Shown piece by piece: positions 17,102 through 25,624 of a DNA stretch of 45,510 bases (position 1 is its first letter; every line of letters begins with the position of its first letter). This DNA is from a virus. The notes under the pieces were generated by a model. The model saw only the letters and a program-made list of their open reading frames with translations, was not told where the DNA came from and did no database searches. The stretch is taken from positions 1 through 45,510 of IMG/VR virus record IMGVR_UViG_3300033552_000017; one strand, written 5' to 3'. A program made the translations under genes and the position numbers.

Positions 17102-17980
17102 TTATTTACAATTTCTATTTATTAATCCACTTGTTTTTTTACTTACCTTAATTACAACAGGAGCCGAAAGACTTGATTTTCTCCAGTTAGGCTGAATGTT
17201 CGGTTCTTCCGAATAATATTCATCACCATCAATATTGAATCTATCATGGTTGATCCCTATTCCTATGGCGCGCGCGGTATAATCAACTACGTCCTTAATA
17301 GTTAAATCCTGTACCATATCGGTTTCAGAATAGATTATCTTACGGGTGTTATTGGAGAACTTAAATACTTCTCTATCTGTGTTTGGTGCAACGTTCCAAA
17401 GCTTACCGACTACGCGTAATTTATTTACTAGCTTTAAGGTTTGGTAATCCAAATTATATCCGTTGTCATCGTTAGTCCATGAAAGGAGTAAAGAACACTC
17501 ATGATCGTTAACATCAAAACATTCTGAAACGTATTGAATTGGGACATCCTCTATTTGGATAGTATATTTCCCGTTAGGCAAATCCCAAGGTACTGTAATT
17601 TGAATAAAGCCCTTATAAGCATCTAATGTATTTGAAGGAACGGTATAAACTATGCCGCCCCCACAGTCAACTACGTTAATTATAGGAGGCTCTAAAACGT
17701 ATGCAAATGTTACGCACCCGTTAAACGGGAGTCCTGCGTAATCTAAAGCCGTAATCGAAACGTCTGGAATAGTAGCAATGCCTGACAATTGGTAGGCGCC
17801 GTTATCAATTATTTCATTTAGTTCACCGCCGAAAGAATCAAATGATAACTTTCCGTTAGTCATCCCTGACACTTCGATAGATACAATGTAACTCTTACCT
17901 ACTTCTAGTATCCCACTTTGACCTATCACCTGCCCACTCGCTCCGGAATAGCAGGCCCCTATTTCAGATATGTTCCACAT
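17102..17980 (-). CDS. Tail-associated structural protein
   Basis: 292 aa, beta-rich, with repeated Ig-like strands and cysteines in its middle (NVVDCGG, ECFDVNDHECSLL). It overlaps the upstream gene by 1 nt and is the last gene of the tail operon before the terminator region. Probably a minor tail, baseplate or fibre component; no family recognised. Confidence 0.55.
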   Translation of the reverse strand: MWNISEIGACYSGASGQVIGQSGILEVGKSYIVSIEVSGMTNGKLSFDSFGGELNEIIDNGAYQLSGIATIPDVSITALDYAGLPFNGCVTFAYVLEPPIINVVDCGGGIVYTVPSNTLDAYKGFIQITVPWDLPNGKYTIQIEDVPIQYVSECFDVNDHECSLLLSWTNDDNGYNLDYQTLKLVNKLRVVGKLWNVAPNTDREVFKFSNNTRKIIYSETDMVQDLTIKDVVDYTARAIGIGINHDRFNIDGDEYYSEEPNIQPNWRKSSLSAPVVIKVSKKTSGLINRNCK

Positions 17981-18474
17981 TAGTCTATGTATCCAATTGT
18001 AACAAATCCGCGATTCATTACAGCGTCATTAAATTGTGTTGCGTCAAATAACCCACCGCTCGAGCGTTGTAAAACCATATTTGTTGGCTGAATAAAGAAT
18101 GTTCCTGCTGGCCCCGAATCCGCAAAAGTGGACGGGTTCCTAATTTCTAATGAAGCATATTGTGCGCTATCATCCCTATTGATAAGTATTTGAACCATCC
18201 TAATTTTAGAAAAGTCTGCTATACCGTGCGCTACATTTACGGCTGACGTAGTGTCCATATCCCAAGGCCCAATATTTACAACCTTAAACTTAACAACAGG
18301 AGGGTTAGTAAAAACAAAGTTAAAGTCAGTGCCATCTACTTTAGAAGGGTATTGACCTGCTGTACCCCCACCTAAAATAGAATTTATGGTTTGTGTTAGC
18401 AAATCATATTTAGCGTATAAATTTGCGAATGAATCGCCTCCAGGTGCTTCGTTTAATTCTTGTAATAGTGCCAT
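17980..18474 (-). CDS. Small tail protein
   Basis: 164 aa. The N-terminus is helical (about 1-38) and the rest beta-rich (VKFKVVNIGPWDMDTTSAVN). It lies one base from each neighbour in the tail operon. The layout resembles small tail-tip or fibre-anchor proteins with an N-terminal helix and a C-terminal sandwich. Function not known. Confidence 0.5.
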   Translation of the reverse strand: MALLQELNEAPGGDSFANLYAKYDLLTQTINSILGGGTAGQYPSKVDGTDFNFVFTNPPVVKFKVVNIGPWDMDTTSAVNVAHGIADFSKIRMVQILINRDDSAQYASLEIRNPSTFADSGPAGTFFIQPTNMVLQRSSGGLFDATQFNDAVMNRGFVTIGYID

Positions 18475-18475
18475 A

Positions 18476-18991
18476 TTATAATGCGTTATTAAGTTTACAA
18501 TTTCTTACTTCATTTAAGCTATTAGATGCAACTTGGTTTAGTTTTTTACCTGCCAATGTTGAACACACAAAGCCTAATCCAATAGTTGCGTATTCACTTG
18601 CGTAATTACCGGCCGAATCTATTACAGTAATCAAGTATGTTCCTTCACATAGTCCCGTAAATGATCCTGACGCCTGGAATGCCCCTGAATCTTTTTTATA
18701 TTGAAAACCTCCCGAACCTGCCGAAGCAACGGCCGATATTGAACCATCGCACACACCAACAGATGAAACGCCAATGCTCGTAGTAGACAATAATACAGCG
18801 GTCCACGTCTCCCATCCTATATAAATATCGCTAAATCCTGGATCGGTGTTTAAGACATTGCCAAGTATTTGAAATTGTGTTTCGTCTGTAAATCTAACGG
18901 GTTGACAATAGTGCTTTCCAACACATCCACACGTATTGTATTCGCCTTCCTTTACAAATTTTACACTTTGATTATCTATAAATTTAATCAT
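18476..18991 (-). CDS. Tail protein with a SprB-like repeat
   Basis: 171 aa. The N-terminus has TCGCVGKHYC (about 20-29), a likely metal or disulfide site. Residues about 78-130 (VGVCDGSISAVASAGSGGFQ and FTGLCEGTYLITVIDSAGNY) follow the pattern of SprB repeats, which build the gliding adhesins of Bacteroidetes. A phage tail protein carrying a host adhesin repeat suggests surface binding or acquired host sequence. It overlaps the upstream tail gene by 8 nt. Confidence 0.6.
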   Translation of the reverse strand: MIKFIDNQSVKFVKEGEYNTCGCVGKHYCQPVRFTDETQFQILGNVLNTDPGFSDIYIGWETWTAVLLSTTSIGVSSVGVCDGSISAVASAGSGGFQYKKDSGAFQASGSFTGLCEGTYLITVIDSAGNYASEYATIGLGFVCSTLAGKKLNQVASNSLNEVRNCKLNNAL

Positions 18992-21212
18992 ACTTTCTAA
19001 TTAATTTAAACGTAGATAATCCCGTTTTTTGCTTGTATTTAAGATCAATTAAATAACCCTTAATTGTTTCTTTTTCATTTGACACTGTAATATACCCATT
19101 ATGAACTAAAGAAGTTGGGTTTTCGTGTGCATCTTTAATTAAAAGATATTGTTCCCTGGTTATAGGGTATTGGAACTCCAAATATTCAGCAATAAATAAA
19201 GGCTTTTCACCGGATGCAATCCATGTTATGTCTTGATTACCTGCTAATGGGTTCCCATTAAAATAAGAAGGACATTGAACCGTATCTTGCGTAACAATAA
19301 ATTTATTGCCCTCACCGTAAGTAAAATTAACGTTTCTACTTGAATATTTAGTTACGATAGGCGTAATACTTGGGATGTTTCTAAGTAAGTTTTTACTGAC
19401 AGTGTACCTTAAGTTGTAAGTTGTTTCTGGGCTTAACACGTTGCTAACTAACGTAAAGTTTTCATTCTTTTCAGCCGTAACTAGATTTGTTGGTGCTCCA
19501 TCATAACCTAGTGATCTATTAAGGGCAATAATAAAGTTATCATTGTCGTAATCCGTATCAGTTGTTACGTTTTCGTTATATGGCATCCTTCTTACTTGCT
19601 CCAGTATGTAGGCCGATCCAATGTAAGGGGAAGACTTGACTAATTGTTGGCTCACCGCCTTCATTCCGTTGGTGTATTGTGATCGTGAACAATACTCATC
19701 TAGTCCATTTGCGCTTGTAACCTGCCATTTAGCAAACCCTAGCAATATGTCGTTAAACGCGTATTCCTGCGCAACACTTCGCTTAATATTGGGCACATGC
19801 TCTAGTTTAATAATCTCTAAATTTTGATAGAAAAAACCTTTCCGTTCCCATCTTAATTTATAATCAGTGCCCCACTTTTCAAAGCCTATCCCTATGTCAT
19901 CAATAGCGTCTAAGGTTTCGAATGTTTCATTACAAGACATTTGTATACCGTTTGGTTTTTCTCCTACAGTTGGGTATTGCCTAATCATCACACCACTTGT
20001 AAACGCTCCAAATGAACCACATCCATTTTCTATTTCTTCGTAGGGGGTTGCATTTATACGGCCGTAATAAGAAGATCGCACACAATCGGCCTTGTCAAAC
20101 ATAGACTCACCAATTCGAGCCAATGACTCAAATATATATTGAGCCTTACTCACGCTTGGTAATGCTAATGATACGTATGTGGCCGTAACGCTCAATGAAG
20201 TGAATGCAGACGTTGCTTCCCATGCTTCGGATGCTGTGCCATAAACAACCATTGATATAAATACGAAGTTGCCAGCAGGAACAGTAATAGTTACTTCATC
20301 GGTAACTGTTAAGTCCACTTGCTTATACGTGCCATCATAATTGAACACTTGATCTGGTATAAACTTATGATTAAATCCTGGGCTAATTGGGTCTGTACCT
20401 ATTCTTATACCAAAAATTGTAGTTAAATTAACCGAATTGCTAGGAGACAATCTTTTTAGTTGAATCCCTCCAATAGATTTAATATTTACCTTTAATTGAA
20501 TGCTTGCGTTTGACTGATTGTAGAAAATTGCATCTATTGGATTTGATTCATTGTCTTCAAAATACAATCCATCTTTTTCAATAAATACAGGTATCAAATT
20601 AAGATATAATCCAAATCCTACAGTGGAATTTAAAACCTCTTCCATGTAATCTACAAACTGCCAATTACCCAAAGCCGTAACAGCCTTACTATGTAAATTC
20701 AAATTATACGGAGCCGTAATGTCGTTTATTATTTGCCCTCCGATAGTCTTATTTGAAAATAATTCTACCTTCGTTTCAATCCTAGATGTTAGTTTTTGGT
20801 TTAACCCTTGTTCAATCAATGGTACTTGCGTTTCCTGGTCAAGTATATTTATACTGAATAGGTCTAACATTCCCTCAAATAGCATTTGATAATTACAATC
20901 TAAAGAAGATCCGCCTTGTTCGTAATCGGGTGAATAATCTGGACTATATGAGTTGTTAGTTATCGTTTCAACACACTCGCAAGATTCCTCAACCGTTATT
21001 TTTATTTCTTCATCGACTCCTAAGGTGTTGTAAATGTTATCAATAAATTCTTTTCCGGAACCGCAAATAAAAGACAGTGCGAGTATTTGGTTATAGTTCA
21101 TCCCATGATACTTTGGAGAGCGTGTTATTCCTAGCTCCGCGGCATCCCACCCTTTAGGATCGGTTGATAGTATATACTTGTCGGTACTGTGATATAATGT
21201 GTATCTAAACAA
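18984..21212 (-). CDS. Large tail protein (Dit/Tal-type tail-tip candidate)
   Basis: 742 aa. It follows the tape measure directly, the usual place of distal tail and tail-associated (Tal) proteins. The start is TTG at 21212, overlapping the TAG stop of the tape measure; the first internal ATG is at residue 39 and would cut off conserved-looking sequence. Cysteines at about 90-95 (CECVE). No peptidase or lysozyme motif was seen. Likely forms the tail tip or hub. Confidence 0.65.
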   Translation of the reverse strand: MFRYTLYHSTDKYILSTDPKGWDAAELGITRSPKYHGMNYNQILALSFICGSGKEFIDNIYNTLGVDEEIKITVEESCECVETITNNSYSPDYSPDYEQGGSSLDCNYQMLFEGMLDLFSINILDQETQVPLIEQGLNQKLTSRIETKVELFSNKTIGGQIINDITAPYNLNLHSKAVTALGNWQFVDYMEEVLNSTVGFGLYLNLIPVFIEKDGLYFEDNESNPIDAIFYNQSNASIQLKVNIKSIGGIQLKRLSPSNSVNLTTIFGIRIGTDPISPGFNHKFIPDQVFNYDGTYKQVDLTVTDEVTITVPAGNFVFISMVVYGTASEAWEATSAFTSLSVTATYVSLALPSVSKAQYIFESLARIGESMFDKADCVRSSYYGRINATPYEEIENGCGSFGAFTSGVMIRQYPTVGEKPNGIQMSCNETFETLDAIDDIGIGFEKWGTDYKLRWERKGFFYQNLEIIKLEHVPNIKRSVAQEYAFNDILLGFAKWQVTSANGLDEYCSRSQYTNGMKAVSQQLVKSSPYIGSAYILEQVRRMPYNENVTTDTDYDNDNFIIALNRSLGYDGAPTNLVTAEKNENFTLVSNVLSPETTYNLRYTVSKNLLRNIPSITPIVTKYSSRNVNFTYGEGNKFIVTQDTVQCPSYFNGNPLAGNQDITWIASGEKPLFIAEYLEFQYPITREQYLLIKDAHENPTSLVHNGYITVSNEKETIKGYLIDLKYKQKTGLSTFKLIRKYD

Positions 21213-23721
21213 TGTTACGCCCCTTTCCTATTGGCATTTCATCCCAGTTAGTAATCTTAACAGATCCATTTTTGCGTATAGCCTTTTCAAGTTCAAAGGT
21301 ATCTAACTCTTGATTCTTACCTATAGCTTTTTTCATCATTCGGTTGTAACGTTGCTCTTTATTCTTTTTAATTTCATCCTGTTTGTCTAGTGCAGGCTTA
21401 ACCCATGCACGGTCTGCATATTCATCAAGTTTATTATTTCGGATAGCCCAAAGCAAGCCTAAATTATCGTTAGTTTCCTTCGCTGTCATAATAGATTCAC
21501 CTTTAGAAGTCCATGCTAAATTTGAATCACTTGTTCCCGTACCCTTACCGCCCATATCAATAACACCATCCTTATATTTAGGGATAGGCCTTGCGTTTAC
21601 AATAGCGTATTGTGCCGCCCCTGCTGCTGCTGCTATAAGTGATGCCGGAATACCTGCTGGCACTCCTAACGTTGCTAGGGTTTTAGCGATAGATGCAGCG
21701 GTATTTATTATGATGTTGAATAATGCCGCCTGCTTGTCTGCCTTTGCTTGTTTGGCTTTCAATGCCGCCTCTGTACGCGCTTGTTTCTCCTGAATAAGCC
21801 TAAGCGTTGCGCTATACTTTTCTTGTGATATTGTGCCGTTTTCTAATTGTTTTTGTAGGTCTTTTTCTTTTTTCTGAGTAGCCATTTGCGACTCTGAAAT
21901 TTCAACCTGTGTTCTCGCTGCCCTGTTTTGAGCAAGTCCATTATAAATAGACTCCGTTTGATCAAATATGAAGCCTAATGTGTTTATAGTCGCTTGCTTT
22001 TTCTTCGCTTGGGTTTCTTCGTAATCTTTTAGATCGGATGCGTTTATTTCCTTGTTCTTTTGTTGAAGTTCTAAGTTAATGTCGCCTATTTCCTTACCGT
22101 TCTTTATATTGGCTATCCTTTTAGCTTCCAAAATACCAATATCTAAGCGTAATTCATCCTTCTTAATTTCAAACTCCGTTTTGCTTTGGTTGCGTATTTG
22201 CAATAGCTGCATTTTGCCATTCGCGTCAATGTCTTGAATTTCCTTAGTGTAATTTTCTTCCATTAACTTACGCTCCGCATCTGACCTGGATTTATCGGAA
22301 GCTAAACGTTTTGCGTTGGCTTCATCTTGAGCTTTAGTCAAGTCGTCTAAGTACTTTTTATTAAGCGTTGCAATTTCTAAGTCAATAGCTGACGTATCCT
22401 TTGCGTATTGTTTCAATAAGGTCTTTTGAGATTGTAAGGACGCTATCTTAATAGCCAATACCGAACGGCTTAGCTCTTGCTCACCTTTAATAGTTGTTAT
22501 CGCTGATGCTTCGCGCGCGCGTTCAACTGCCTTTATTGCTTCGGTTCTGTCTGCTATTTCCTTTTCAATTAACTGAGATGTTATGGATGCATACTTCTCT
22601 TGTAGTACTTGAGAACGCCCATCAAGTTCAATAATCTTTTGAAGTCCGTCAACTTGAGCCTGTGCCTGAGCGTCTGAAATTGATCTTAACCCTTCCTGTG
22701 CATTTATTTGCTCTTTGTATAGATATAATAATTCGTCTGCATTTTTTGCTGTTTTAATTGCAATTGAAAACGATTTAACGTTTTCTACTTGGGCTTGCTT
22801 GTCTTGATTTATTGATTCTAACTTTAAAATATTAGTATCTGAAATGTTCGCATAATACATTCTTTGTAATTCAAAATTCTTTTGAAGGTTTGAATTTTCC
22901 AACTCCTGCGCTTGTGTAATTAAGCCTAAACGAGTCGTTACGTCTATGCCTCTGTTTTTAGCCTGCTTTAAAAGTGATAATATTTGCAATTCTGTAGCCT
23001 TCGATTCTACACCCAAAAGCCTCATTTCATCCTGGATGGCATCTAATTCTAAAGATAACCTAAATGCTTCGTCTGCTGCGGCTTTCATTAAATCGGTTGT
23101 CTCCTTTAATGCATCGGTCAATGGAGACCACACAAACGCGGCTGCTTTCGTAACAACTCCGTAATATTCTTTAATGTGCCCAATTAAACTACCCCAAAAC
23201 CCAGACCCTTCAGCCCCCGCCTTGTCATAAAAATCTAATAACTGATTCCCCCAAATAGCAAACCTACCAGTAAGTACATCGGTAGCAGCCCCTAGTGCAG
23301 CAAATGTAGCGTCTAATCTTGCAGCCCCCTCATCTGTTTGCTTAACAAATGCTACCAATGAAGCAATTGCAGCAACCGCCAAGGCAACCGCCCCAAGTAA
23401 TCCAACACCGATAAGCGAAGTTAAAGCCCTAACGCCTCCGCCTGCTTTACTTGCTCCCCCTCCTATTTCTGCAATACCTTGACCTAATCCTCTCGCTGAC
23501 TGTGAGGCTGTTTGTAGGTCGTTTATTAGCCCTCCAAATGGAAGGTTCTGCAAAACATTCTTTACCGAACTGCCTAGTTTAGAAAAGGATTGCTCTGTGT
23601 TCTTTGCGGCAACCTTACCCTTATTTTCTAACGTAGAAAAAGACGACTCCGCAGCCTTTAGGTCTTTCCTAAGTGCTGATAAGTCGCCTTCAAATTTTAT
23701 TACCTCTATTTCAGTTGCCAT
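21205..23721 (-). CDS. Tail tape measure protein
   Basis: 838 aa. Extended coiled coils occupy about 215-640, followed by an Ala-rich hydrophobic segment (about 690-730, SIAKTLATLGVPAGIPASLI) typical of tape measures, and another hydrophobic segment near 100-125. The length predicts a tail of roughly 120 nm by the common 1.5 A per residue rule. It follows the overlapping tail-assembly chaperone pair. It ends in TAG. Confidence 0.9.
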   Translation of the reverse strand: MATEIEVIKFEGDLSALRKDLKAAESSFSTLENKGKVAAKNTEQSFSKLGSSVKNVLQNLPFGGLINDLQTASQSARGLGQGIAEIGGGASKAGGGVRALTSLIGVGLLGAVALAVAAIASLVAFVKQTDEGAARLDATFAALGAATDVLTGRFAIWGNQLLDFYDKAGAEGSGFWGSLIGHIKEYYGVVTKAAAFVWSPLTDALKETTDLMKAAADEAFRLSLELDAIQDEMRLLGVESKATELQILSLLKQAKNRGIDVTTRLGLITQAQELENSNLQKNFELQRMYYANISDTNILKLESINQDKQAQVENVKSFSIAIKTAKNADELLYLYKEQINAQEGLRSISDAQAQAQVDGLQKIIELDGRSQVLQEKYASITSQLIEKEIADRTEAIKAVERAREASAITTIKGEQELSRSVLAIKIASLQSQKTLLKQYAKDTSAIDLEIATLNKKYLDDLTKAQDEANAKRLASDKSRSDAERKLMEENYTKEIQDIDANGKMQLLQIRNQSKTEFEIKKDELRLDIGILEAKRIANIKNGKEIGDINLELQQKNKEINASDLKDYEETQAKKKQATINTLGFIFDQTESIYNGLAQNRAARTQVEISESQMATQKKEKDLQKQLENGTISQEKYSATLRLIQEKQARTEAALKAKQAKADKQAALFNIIINTAASIAKTLATLGVPAGIPASLIAAAAGAAQYAIVNARPIPKYKDGVIDMGGKGTGTSDSNLAWTSKGESIMTAKETNDNLGLLWAIRNNKLDEYADRAWVKPALDKQDEIKKNKEQRYNRMMKKAIGKNQELDTFELEKAIRKNGSVKITNWDEMPIGKGRNIV

Positions 23722-23876
23722 TATGTAGGTGTTTTTTGCGTATCCCTGTTATTCTTATCTACTGTATATTTCAGCAAATCAAAATATTCAGATAACCGCA
23801 TTCGTTGTATCTTTTCTTTTTCACTTACTTTGCCCCCTGCAAGGCGCATAAGTTCGGATTGGTGATTCTCTTCCAT
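23721..23876 (-). CDS. Tail-assembly chaperone frameshift extension (T-like)
   Basis: A -1 frame that continues from the end of gene 23825..24499 to the tape measure start. Read from its own ATG it is 51 aa (MEENHQSELMRLAGGKVSEK onward), but it is more likely made as a fusion to the upstream protein, as in lambda gpG-gpGT. The open frame extends back to 23999, giving ample room for the shift. Confidence 0.65.
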   Translation of the reverse strand: MEENHQSELMRLAGGKVSEKEKIQRMRLSEYFDLLKYTVDKNNRDTQKTPT

Positions 23877-24499
23877 TTGGATAAGCTCGAATCTGTGAGA
23901 TATAGTTCGTTCATCTTGTTCATTGCTTTCATTGTCGCCTGACTCTCGTCCATATATGCGTCCCAATCGGGTTCCAACTTTTCCAAAAAGGGTATACAAC
24001 TCATTAATCCCATTTTGTAAAAAAAATCGTACAGTCCCCCCTGGCTGTCCTTTCTGAATTGCTTAATCTTTTCTTCGTGAATATTCCAATCGACAATATA
24101 AGGCTTTTCATCCTCACGTACATACTTTAAAGCTAAGATATCGAACCATAAATCTTCGTGTATCCAAATCTCTTTCCTTAACTCAAATTCAGCTATTGCA
24201 TACCCTATACGGCCAATGTCGGGATTCTTACCACCGTTAAGGGCTTTCTTCATTACGTCTAACAAACGTTGTAGTTCGGTATCTGAAAGGCCTGAATCAA
24301 CACGCTTTAATCTCTTGTGTATTTCCTTAACTCGTTCAATTGGATAGTCAAAATCATTCTTAGGAAGGTAATATATTTTACCTAAACTATCAACAAAAGC
24401 CTTATCCATGTTCTCAAAGCCTGACTTTTTAGATTGGGAATTGAAGTAAACCTTTAGGATAGCTTTAGAAAATAGCCAGTATAGTAATTTATTTAGCAT
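23825..24499 (-). CDS. Tail-assembly chaperone (G-like)
   Basis: 224 aa, helical, acidic/basic mixed, no membrane segment after the first 20 residues. It lies immediately before the tape measure and overlaps a second frame that reaches the tape measure start, the lambda G/GT arrangement. A run of five G at 23833-23837 just before the TAA stop is a candidate slippery site. The G-GT fusion would span 23721..24499. Confidence 0.65.
   Translation of the reverse strand: MLNKLLYWLFSKAILKVYFNSQSKKSGFENMDKAFVDSLGKIYYLPKNDFDYPIERVKEIHKRLKRVDSGLSDTELQRLLDVMKKALNGGKNPDIGRIGYAIAEFELRKEIWIHEDLWFDILALKYVREDEKPYIVDWNIHEEKIKQFRKDSQGGLYDFFYKMGLMSCIPFLEKLEPDWDAYMDESQATMKAMNKMNELYLTDSSLSKWKRITNPNLCALQGAK
23829..23839 (-). 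promoter_or_regulatory. Candidate -1 ribosomal frameshift site
   Basis: In the zero frame the minus strand reads CAG GGG GCA AAG TAA. A one-base backward slip on GGG (GGG re-pairs with GGG) enters the frame GGG GGC AAA GTA, which leads to the tape measure start. The slip lies three codons before the stop. It is not a textbook X XXY YYZ heptamer because the second codon re-pairs poorly. Confidence 0.5.
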
Positions 24500-24620
24500 A
24501 GTGAGAGGTTATAATAAATGAGCATATTATAGACATTATAAAGAATGATAGATACTCACCATTCACAATACATGAAATAGCAAATGCTAAGCATAAGATT
24601 AAAGCCCAACTAAGGAACAT
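24489..24620 (-). CDS. Small two-helix membrane protein
   Basis: 43 aa: MFLSWALILCLAFAISCIV is a first hydrophobic helix and FFIMSIICSFIITS a second. It ends 11 nt inside the start of the chaperone gene in another frame. Its ATG is close behind the preceding membrane gene. No family; possibly a membrane accessory protein. Confidence 0.5.
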   Translation of the reverse strand: MFLSWALILCLAFAISCIVNGEYLSFFIMSIICSFIITSHYAK

Positions 24621-24624
24621 TTTA

Positions 24625-24945
24625 CTACTCCACATATCCGTATATGATTTTATTTAGTATTGAAGAAATAAGTACACATACAATCCATTCTTTTATTCCA
24701 CCTGCAAATATTGACCAGTAAAATATAGTTCCCCAAATGGAAGCCATACACGGAGGGCATTCAAAGAAAGGTTTCATTAAGTATTTATGTGTCTTTGGAT
24801 TTTTTTCTCCTAAAATAAAGTAAAGCAGGTTGTGTACAATGTTTCTTAGCCATTCCAATAGCTGCCCATCTCTAGTTAAGTTATACACCGACAACGTACA
24901 TAAAGTAAGTACTAATGATATCCAAATGTAGTTTAGAGGGTTCAT
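24625..24945 (-). CDS. Membrane protein with CPPC motif (DUF1360-like)
   Basis: 106 aa with hydrophobic segments at about 4-20, 68-84 and 87-104, and the motif FFECPPCMASIWG at about 60-72. A Cys-pair followed by W between helices is characteristic of the DUF1360 small phage/bacterial membrane family. The start overlaps the upstream gene by 4 nt. Role in the infected cell unknown. Confidence 0.6.
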   Translation of the reverse strand: MNPLNYIWISLVLTLCTLSVYNLTRDGQLLEWLRNIVHNLLYFILGEKNPKTHKYLMKPFFECPPCMASIWGTIFYWSIFAGGIKEWIVCVLISSILNKIIYGYVE

Positions 24946-25310
24946 ATTGATAATGTTACGTTAGTTAATTTAACAGCCAAATCGTTCGTGTAAATTGGCT
25001 TAAATATAATAGTAAAGCACTGATACAATACAGCATTGATAGTGATAGGTACTATGTCGTTACCTGCTTCATCGTTTGCGGCCCACAATTTAAAGTAAAA
25101 GTTAGGCGAATAAAAGTCGCTGTACGGCTCACTTAATGGGATGCTTATAGTTGAATCGTAAATGCTTTTAGTTACATCATGCTTCACCATATAACCCGTT
25201 GCAATGTTCTGAACAAATACATATACTTGAGCAGGTGCAACCGTGCCAATTAGTAAAGTTCCCGAACATACGGGTATTGGTTTTGCTTCTATGCAGTTAG
25301 TACAGTTCAT
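24942..25310 (-). CDS. Hypothetical beta-rich protein
   Basis: 122 aa. The N-terminus has CTNCIEAKPIPVC (CxxC plus C), then beta strands (PAQVYVFVQNIATGYMVKHD) and a C-terminus ending VKLTNVTLSI. It overlaps both neighbours by 4 nt. A minor tail or assembly role is plausible from its place between TerL and the tail chaperones. Confidence 0.55.
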   Translation of the reverse strand: MNCTNCIEAKPIPVCSGTLLIGTVAPAQVYVFVQNIATGYMVKHDVTKSIYDSTISIPLSEPYSDFYSPNFYFKLWAANDEAGNDIVPITINAVLYQCFTIIFKPIYTNDLAVKLTNVTLSI

Positions 25311-25612
25311 TTGTTATACCTTAGCTCAAGGCCTTTAATAAATGGCATTATATCAGTATTGTATCTTGTATTGTATGACTCAATAGCTCCACTGTGAGGT
25401 ATAATTTCAATCACATCTACTTCACTTAGCAGAATTTGGTATTCAATATGAATCTTATCCTTAAATGAAAATTTCCAATACATTGTAGCATCACCACACC
25501 ATTCACAATAAATAGCATCATCTCCTTTGAAAAATGGACTATTTGAAAAGGACTCATATTTAGGGTTATCTTTCCTCCACTTAAACAAAACAAAACATGT
25601 TGAATCTCTCAT
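25307..25612 (-). CDS. Hypothetical protein downstream of TerL
   Basis: 101 aa from the ATG at 25612. It contains CEWCGDATMYWKF (CxxC) and a charged, aromatic-rich sequence. It begins 12 nt after the TerL stop and just after a TATATTTG box, so it may start a tail transcript. No family recognised. Confidence 0.55.
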   Translation of the reverse strand: MRDSTCFVLFKWRKDNPKYESFSNSPFFKGDDAIYCEWCGDATMYWKFSFKDKIHIEYQILLSEVDVIEIIPHSGAIESYNTRYNTDIMPFIKGLELRYNK

Positions 25613-25615
25613 ATT

Positions 25616-25623
25616 CAAATATA
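25616..25623 (-). promoter_or_regulatory. TATATTTG box before the tail gene cluster
   Basis: On the minus strand the TerL stop is followed by AATTATATTTGAATATG. The -7-like element ends 3 nt from the ATG at 25612, the same spacing as at 10214-10221. It is either a leaderless late promoter or a conserved translation-start context. Confidence 0.4.
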
Positions 25624-25624
25624 A

